From NCBI GenBank assembly GCA_023247575.1, contig JAHFGE010000003.1:24940-66597 (forward strand): a stretch of DNA of 41,658 nucleotides, read 5' to 3'. The notes beneath the pieces were generated by a model. It was not told the origin of the DNA. It was given only the letters and a program-made list of their open reading frames with translations, and did not search any database. Below, in pieces: positions 38,127 through 41,658 of this stretch; position 1 is the stretch's first letter; every line of letters begins with the position of its first letter. Source of the DNA: Candidatus Omnitrophota bacterium. GTDB lineage: Bacteria > Omnitrophota > Gorgyraeia > Zapsychrales > Fredricksoniimonadaceae. The position numbers and the translations under genes were made by a program.

Positions 38127-40073
38127 ATGAATGATCCAATGACTAAAACCATGCACTCCTTTATTAGTGACCACGACGTCTATCTTTTTAAGGAAGGTAA
38201 TCACTTTAAACTTTATGAAAAATTGGGGGCCCATCCGATGGTGGTTGACGGCCAGCCAGGAGTTCATTTTGCTGTGTGGGCGCCTAATGCTAAACAAGTT
38301 TCAGTGATTGGCAACTTTAATAACTGGAATCGTCATGCACACCCCCTACAGTCTCGCTGGGACTCTTCGGGCATCTGGGAAGGATTTATCCCTGGTTTAA
38401 CAAAAGGAGAAGTTTATAAACATTTTATTGCTTCTAGTCATGGATTTTATCAAGTAGAAAAACAGGATCCGTTTGCCTTTTATAACGAGATAGCTCCTCA
38501 AACAGCTTCTGTAGTCTGGGGTCTAGACTATCAATGGCAGGATGCAAGCTGGATGAAAGAGCGTTATCAGAAAAATAGTTTAAGTGCTCCGTTTTCCATT
38601 TATGAAACGCATATTGGTTCTTGGAAAAGGGTGCCGGAAGATAACCACCGCCCTTTGACCTACCGGGAGTTAGCTGACCAGCTCCCCAAATATTTACAAG
38701 AAATGGGGTTTACCCATGTGGAATTTTTGCCCGTCATGGAACATCCCTTTTACGGGTCCTGGGGCTATCAAACATTGGGATATTTTGCCCCCACCAGCCG
38801 TTACGGGAGTCCTCAGGACTTTATGTATTTAGTTGACTGTCTTCATCAGCATGGCATTGGGGTTATCCTGGACTGGGTGCCATCCCATTTTCCTACCGAC
38901 GAGCATGGTTTAGTCTATTTTGATGGCACTCATCTTTATGAACATGCTGACGCTAAAAAAGGTTATCATCCGGATTGGAAAAGTTCCATTTTTAATTACG
39001 GCAGGAATGAAGTAAAGGAGTTTCTAATTTCTTCGGCTATGTTTTGGATGGACAAATTTCATGTTGATGGTCTTCGGGTTGATGCGGTTGCTTCCATGTT
39101 GTATCTGGATTATTCTCGTGGGCCTCATGAATGGATTCCCAATGAATATGGGGGAAGGGAAAATCTGGAAGCGATTTATTTTTTGCGCCGGCTCAATGAA
39201 GTTATCTATTCCTATTTCCCTGATACCCAGATGATTGCTGAAGAATCTACCGCTTGGGGCGGAGTTTCACGGCCGGCGTTCGTCGGTGGTTTAGGCTTTG
39301 GTATGAAATGGAACATGGGGTGGATGCACGACACTCTCGTTTACATAACCAAAGATCCTATTTATCGTAAATACCACCATAATGAGCTGACATTTTCGTT
39401 TTTATATGCGTACTCGGAGAATTTTTTGTTGTCTCTTTCCCACGACGAGGTTACTCATGGCAAAGGTTCTTTGGTAGGCAAAATGCCAGGGGATCATTGG
39501 CAAAAATTTGCCAATTTGCGTTTATTATTTGGATATATGTTTGCTCATCCAGGTAAGAAGCTCACTTTTATGGGGTCTGAATTCGCTCAAGTGGCTGAAT
39601 GGAGCCATGATCACAGCATTGAATGGCACCTTTTGCAATATGCCCCTCACCAAGGTATGCAAAAATGGTTAAAAGATTTAAATCACCTTTACCGTAGCCA
39701 ACCAGCTTTATATGAGAGAGATTTTACTCCGGAAGGGTTTGAGTGGATTGATTTAAGTGATTGTCAAAACAGCATTATAAGTTTTATTCGTAAATCTGCT
39801 GATAACAAGGATAGGATCATCGTCGTTTGTAATTTTACGCCTATGACATGGAACAACTATCGCATTGGGGTGCCTTATGGAGGATATTGGAAGGAAATTT
39901 TAAATAGTGATGCGGCCATTTATGGCGGTAGTAATCAAGGAAATGGTGGAGGCAAGGAAGCTGAGGATAAATCATGTCACGGCAGGCCATTTTCATTATC
40001 ATTAACCATACCACCATTGGGGATATTATTCTTTAAAAAACAGGAGACTGATTATGAAAACACAAGTCATTGA
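38127..40073 (+). CDS. glgB: 1,4-alpha-glucan branching enzyme, GH13
   Basis: 648 residues. N-terminal CBM48-type part (GVHFAVWAPNAKQVSVIGNF), then the GH13 barrel: EFLPVMEHPFYGSWGYQ, GVILDWVPSHFPTDEHGL, nucleophile Asp in VDGLRVDAVASMLYLDYSR, acid Glu in MIAEESTAWGG, third Asp in LSLSHDEVTHGKGSL. The end YGGSNQGNGGG and PFSLSLTIPPLGILF is normal for GlgB. Introduces alpha-1,6 branches into glycogen. It lacks the N1 extension seen in some long GlgB. The start has no strong RBS. It overlaps the winged-helix gene by 20 bases. Confidence 0.96.
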   Translation: MNDPMTKTMHSFISDHDVYLFKEGNHFKLYEKLGAHPMVVDGQPGVHFAVWAPNAKQVSVIGNFNNWNRHAHPLQSRWDSSGIWEGFIPGLTKGEVYKHFIASSHGFYQVEKQDPFAFYNEIAPQTASVVWGLDYQWQDASWMKERYQKNSLSAPFSIYETHIGSWKRVPEDNHRPLTYRELADQLPKYLQEMGFTHVEFLPVMEHPFYGSWGYQTLGYFAPTSRYGSPQDFMYLVDCLHQHGIGVILDWVPSHFPTDEHGLVYFDGTHLYEHADAKKGYHPDWKSSIFNYGRNEVKEFLISSAMFWMDKFHVDGLRVDAVASMLYLDYSRGPHEWIPNEYGGRENLEAIYFLRRLNEVIYSYFPDTQMIAEESTAWGGVSRPAFVGGLGFGMKWNMGWMHDTLVYITKDPIYRKYHHNELTFSFLYAYSENFLLSLSHDEVTHGKGSLVGKMPGDHWQKFANLRLLFGYMFAHPGKKLTFMGSEFAQVAEWSHDHSIEWHLLQYAPHQGMQKWLKDLNHLYRSQPALYERDFTPEGFEWIDLSDCQNSIISFIRKSADNKDRIIVVCNFTPMTWNNYRIGVPYGGYWKEILNSDAAIYGGSNQGNGGGKEAEDKSCHGRPFSLSLTIPPLGILFFKKQETDYENTSH

Positions 40074-40353
40074 AGCGGCAGGAAAAACATGGAGATTTTT
40101 AGGCCAAAACGGCGAGACTAACGTCAGTAAACTTCCCCGGTTGCTCAAAGAAAAAGATCCCGTGGTATTTCAGGCGTTAGGATGGTTAGCCCGTGAGGAT
40201 AAAGTCAACTATTCGACTAAAAATCGTCGTACATTTGTTTCTTTAGTAGAAAGTGAATTACGGGCCTTCAATAGTGTCATGTACCATATGAATACCCAGA
40301 TACAAGATGGCAAGGCTTTAAGTTCCCTTAATGGGCAGAGAGCCAAACAATGA
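40054..40353 (+). CDS. Winged-helix protein (DUF2582-like)
   Basis: 99 residues. The first 70 residues, GKTWRFLGQNGETNVSKLPR and ALGWLAREDKVNY, match the DUF2582 winged helix-turn-helix pattern. No other domain. It has a good RBS (GGAG) and overlaps glgB by 20 bases, so it may be a local regulator of glucan metabolism; DUF2582 proteins have no established function. The tail is polar and probably disordered. Confidence 0.8.
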   Translation: MKTQVIEAAGKTWRFLGQNGETNVSKLPRLLKEKDPVVFQALGWLAREDKVNYSTKNRRTFVSLVESELRAFNSVMYHMNTQIQDGKALSSLNGQRAKQ

Positions 40354-40379
40354 TTCTTCAATGAAACTGTCGGTAAAGT

Positions 40380-41658
40380 ATGAACAATCGTTTTGTTTGT
40401 ATTCATGGTCACTTTTACCAGCCGCCACGAGAAAATCCCTGGCTAGATGAGGTAGAGCTTCAAGATTCTGCCTTCCCTTACCATGATTGGAATGAACGCA
40501 TTAATTCTGAATGCTATGTGCGTAATGCCACCTCCCGTATCCTAGACGGCAACCATAAAATTGTTGATATTATCAATAATTATTCCAAGATCAGCTTCAA
40601 CTTTGGTCCTACCTTACTTTCTTGGCTAGAGCAAAAAGCACCAGACACTTATGCAGCCATCTTGGAAGCGGATCATTTAAGCCAAAAGAATTTTTCTGGT
40701 CATGGCAGTGCCTTAGCTCAGGTCTATAATCATATGATTATGCCTTTGGCTAATTCACGGGACAAAAGAACTCAGATACTGTGGGGTATTAGGGATTTTG
40801 AATACCGCTTCCGGCGTAAACCTGAAGGGATGTGGTTGCCAGAAACAGCGGTGGATTTAGAGACCCTTGATATGATGGCCGAATATGGTATCAAATTTAC
40901 TGTTTTAGCTCCTCATCAAGCTAAAGAAGTCAAAAAGATCCAACAGGATCTCCTTTGGCATGATGTCCAGGGCCAAAAGGTGGACCCTAAAGTGGCCTAT
41001 GTGTGCCACCTTCCTTCCGGACGGAAAATGAACATTTTCTTCTACCATAGCCCGATTGCCCGAGGGGTTGCGTTTGAAGGACTTTTAAATAATGGTGAAT
41101 ATTTTGCTAAGACACTCGTTCGTGAATTTGATAACAATAACACCAATGCCCAGCTCGTGCATATTGCAACCGACGGAGAAACTTATGGACATCACCATAA
41201 ATTTGGCGATATGGCTTTGGCGTATGGGCTACACTATATTCAGACCCATCAGCTGGCTCAATTGACGGTTTATGGAGAATTTCTAGATAAATTTCCCCCT
41301 CAGCAGGAGGTAACCATTGTAGAAAATTCTTCTTGGAGCTGTGTGCACGGCATAGAACGCTGGCGGTCTGATTGCGGTTGCTTTATCGGTGGACAGGTGG
41401 GATGGAAGCAACAATGGCGCCAGCCGCTTCGTAAAGCTTTAGATTGGCTCAGAGATCAACTTGTAGAAATCTATCAACAGCAAATCAGTGCATTCACTGC
41501 CGACGGCTGGGCGTTACGCAATCATTATATTGAACTTATCTTGGACCGTAGTCCACAGAACGTGAACCAGTTTATTAAAAACCATATTCCCCATCCGCTG
41601 GATGACGATCACCGCATTAAGTTATTGAAACTTTTGGAAATGCAGTATAACGCTCTTT
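40380..41658 (+). CDS. GH57 protein with DUF3536-type layout (3' end outside window)
   Basis: Open to the end of the window (426 codons visible). Start MNNRFVCIHGHFYQPPRENP and SECYVRNATSRILD, ISFNFGPTLLSWLE, then GMWLPETAVDLETLDMMAEY with the catalytic Glu, and HIATDGETYGHHHKFGDMAL with the acid Asp. This is the GH57 type that carries a DUF3536 domain, which would begin around SSWSCVHGIERWRSDCGC. Substrate unknown, probably an alpha-glucan. Weak RBS; it lies 26 bases after the winged-helix gene and continues the cluster. Confidence 0.9.
   Translation, partial: MNNRFVCIHGHFYQPPRENPWLDEVELQDSAFPYHDWNERINSECYVRNATSRILDGNHKIVDIINNYSKISFNFGPTLLSWLEQKAPDTYAAILEADHLSQKNFSGHGSALAQVYNHMIMPLANSRDKRTQILWGIRDFEYRFRRKPEGMWLPETAVDLETLDMMAEYGIKFTVLAPHQAKEVKKIQQDLLWHDVQGQKVDPKVAYVCHLPSGRKMNIFFYHSPIARGVAFEGLLNNGEYFAKTLVREFDNNNTNAQLVHIATDGETYGHHHKFGDMALAYGLHYIQTHQLAQLTVYGEFLDKFPPQQEVTIVENSSWSCVHGIERWRSDCGCFIGGQVGWKQQWRQPLRKALDWLRDQLVEIYQQQISAFTADGWALRNHYIELILDRSPQNVNQFIKNHIPHPLDDDHRIKLLKLLEMQYNAL

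Overview
The window looks like a gene-dense chromosomal segment of a diderm (Gram-negative-type) uncultured bacterium, most likely of the Candidatus Omnitrophota (OP3) type. Support for a diderm: a TolC-type outer-membrane protein, a MacA/MacB-type efflux set, a Spy-like periplasmic protein and several exported proteins. Support for Omnitrophota is weaker and rests on recall: a protein ending in a GFxPVIINI-type module, a class III (QxxxE) pilin-like signal, and a glycogen cluster rich in GH57 enzymes. All roughly 47 genes are on the + strand, and many start within 1-20 bases of, or overlapping, the previous stop, so the segment reads as a few long operons.

Layout. 1-2782: end of a TPR protein, GlgC and FabV. 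2884-8754: an ECF sigma factor operon with a near-perfect ECF-type promoter, an anti-sigma factor, a Spy-like protein, and a TolC/HlyD/MacB efflux system. 8783-10520: OsmC and an MFS exporter. 10645-12861: two prepilin-like proteins and a PilX-like protein with an Asn-rich repeat domain. 12876-17560: kdp potassium ATPase operon with an additional 26-codon gene before kdpF. 17615-18333: an 18-base G tract and a protein module riddled with hairpins. 18341-18901: BrnT/antitoxin pair. 18936-22110: RimO, PgsA, PgpA and a BaxI_1 membrane protein. 22173-27108: a nine-gene putative operon built around a ParA ATPase fused to a glycogen-binding (AMPK1_CBM-type) domain. 27105-31797: Ppx/GppA, polyphosphate kinase, ROK sugar kinase. 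31954-32545: VapBC with a clear operator. 32581-41658: glycogen/alpha-glucan cluster with a GT4 synthase-like enzyme, a DUF4912 protein, three GH57 proteins, GlgB and a winged-helix protein.

How it fits together. Glucan storage is the dominant theme: GlgC makes ADP-glucose, a GT4 enzyme probably elongates, GlgB and a GH57 enzyme branch, other GH57 proteins remodel, and a ROK kinase could feed or recycle glucose. The ParA-CBM fusion suggests that glycogen granules may be positioned or segregated like plasmids or carboxysomes; this is the best candidate for an undescribed system here. Polyphosphate genes next to the ROK kinase add a second storage polymer.

A second theme is palindromic repeats. 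At least twelve hairpin elements of about four families are present, and seven lie inside coding sequences without breaking the frame, adding peptide segments to TPR, MacB, PilX-like, KdpA, GH57 and DUF4912 proteins and to the GFxPVIINI protein, much as described for Rickettsia palindromic elements. No tRNA, rRNA, CRISPR array, transposase or integrase was seen. The longest stretch without a gene is 192 bases (31798-31989), which holds hairpins and the vapBC promoter.
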